23,443 bases of DNA from the IMG/VR virus record IMGVR_UViG_3300042446_000085, positions 1-23,443 of that record, one strand, 5' to 3'. Every line of letters begins with the position of its first letter. Position 1 is the stretch's first letter. The translations under genes and the position numbers were made by a program. This DNA comes from a virus. Positions 23,387-23,443 of the stretch are shown here, piece after piece. Below the pieces are notes generated by a model. That model saw only the letters and a program-made list of their open reading frames with translations, did no database searches and was not told the DNA's origin.

Positions 23387-23443
23387 TCGTCATCGCTCCA
23401 CGGCAATGGCGTGTTGGCTTCACTGTCAATTGGGTTGTCGCTC
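23383..23443 (-). CDS. C-terminal end of the gene before terL (small terminase position)
   Basis: The last 19 codons of a gene entering from the right edge, reading SDNPIDSEANTPLPWSDDE before TGA. The tail is acidic. Its place two genes ahead of terL fits a small terminase subunit, but 19 residues are not enough to identify it. The stop overlaps the ATG of the 33-residue peptide. Confidence 0.55.
   Translation of the reverse strand, partial: SDNPIDSEANTPLPWSDDE

Overview
The window is a stretch of a tailed double-stranded DNA phage (Caudoviricetes) carrying the virion-structure module. Every gene I can support lies on the minus strand, so the transcriptional order runs from the right end of the window to the left. 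The DNA is moderately AT-rich and tightly packed, with many ATGA, TAATG and TGATG start/stop overlaps. The gene order, the tape-measure C-terminus, a lambda-identical frameshift heptamer in the tail chaperone and a J-like tip protein indicate a long, flexible, lambda-type (siphovirus) tail. Marine/aquatic-phage-type fibre proteins, including a small protein of a kind common in cyanophages, suggest an aquatic host. The host itself cannot be named from this sequence. No integrase, replication, lysis-enzyme or tRNA genes are present.

Head module (right, about 18.2-23.4 kb): the C-terminal tail of an upstream gene (position of the small terminase subunit), a 33-residue membrane peptide, the large terminase, a portal protein with an unusual four-cysteine C-terminal domain, a 28-residue basic peptide, a scaffolding protein, the major capsid protein and a head-tail connector with an EF-hand-like loop. 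No prohead protease is visible.

Tail tube and tail assembly (about 12.0-18.2 kb): a tail-completion protein, the major tail protein followed by a strong intrinsic terminator, a 55-residue helical protein, the G/GT-type chaperone pair made by a -1 frameshift, an HK97-gp10-like protein, an 860-residue tape measure, two minor tail proteins in the lambda M and L positions, and a GNAT acetyltransferase where lambda has K and I.

Tip and fibres (about 0.1-12.0 kb): a J-like tip protein with a hydrophobic N-terminus, a 1477-residue fibre with Ig-like repeats and a glycine-rich C-terminus, a 171-residue paralogue of that fibre's N-terminal domain, a 116-residue fibre-associated protein, a 1267-residue fibre (Mtd-like N-terminus, two collagen-like segments, glycine-rich C-terminus), a 114-residue cyanophage-type fibre-associated protein, a coiled-coil membrane protein of the XhlA/holin-accessory type, and the start of an unrecognised gene running off the left edge.

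The genes together make a capsid, package DNA into it, build a lambda-type tail and give it two different fibres that end in related glycine-rich adhesin domains. There is no obviously new multi-gene system. The most interesting details are the portal Cys cluster, the frameshift site, three small genes, the duplicated fibre domains and the structured intergenic gaps. No gene-free stretch exceeds 100 bases.
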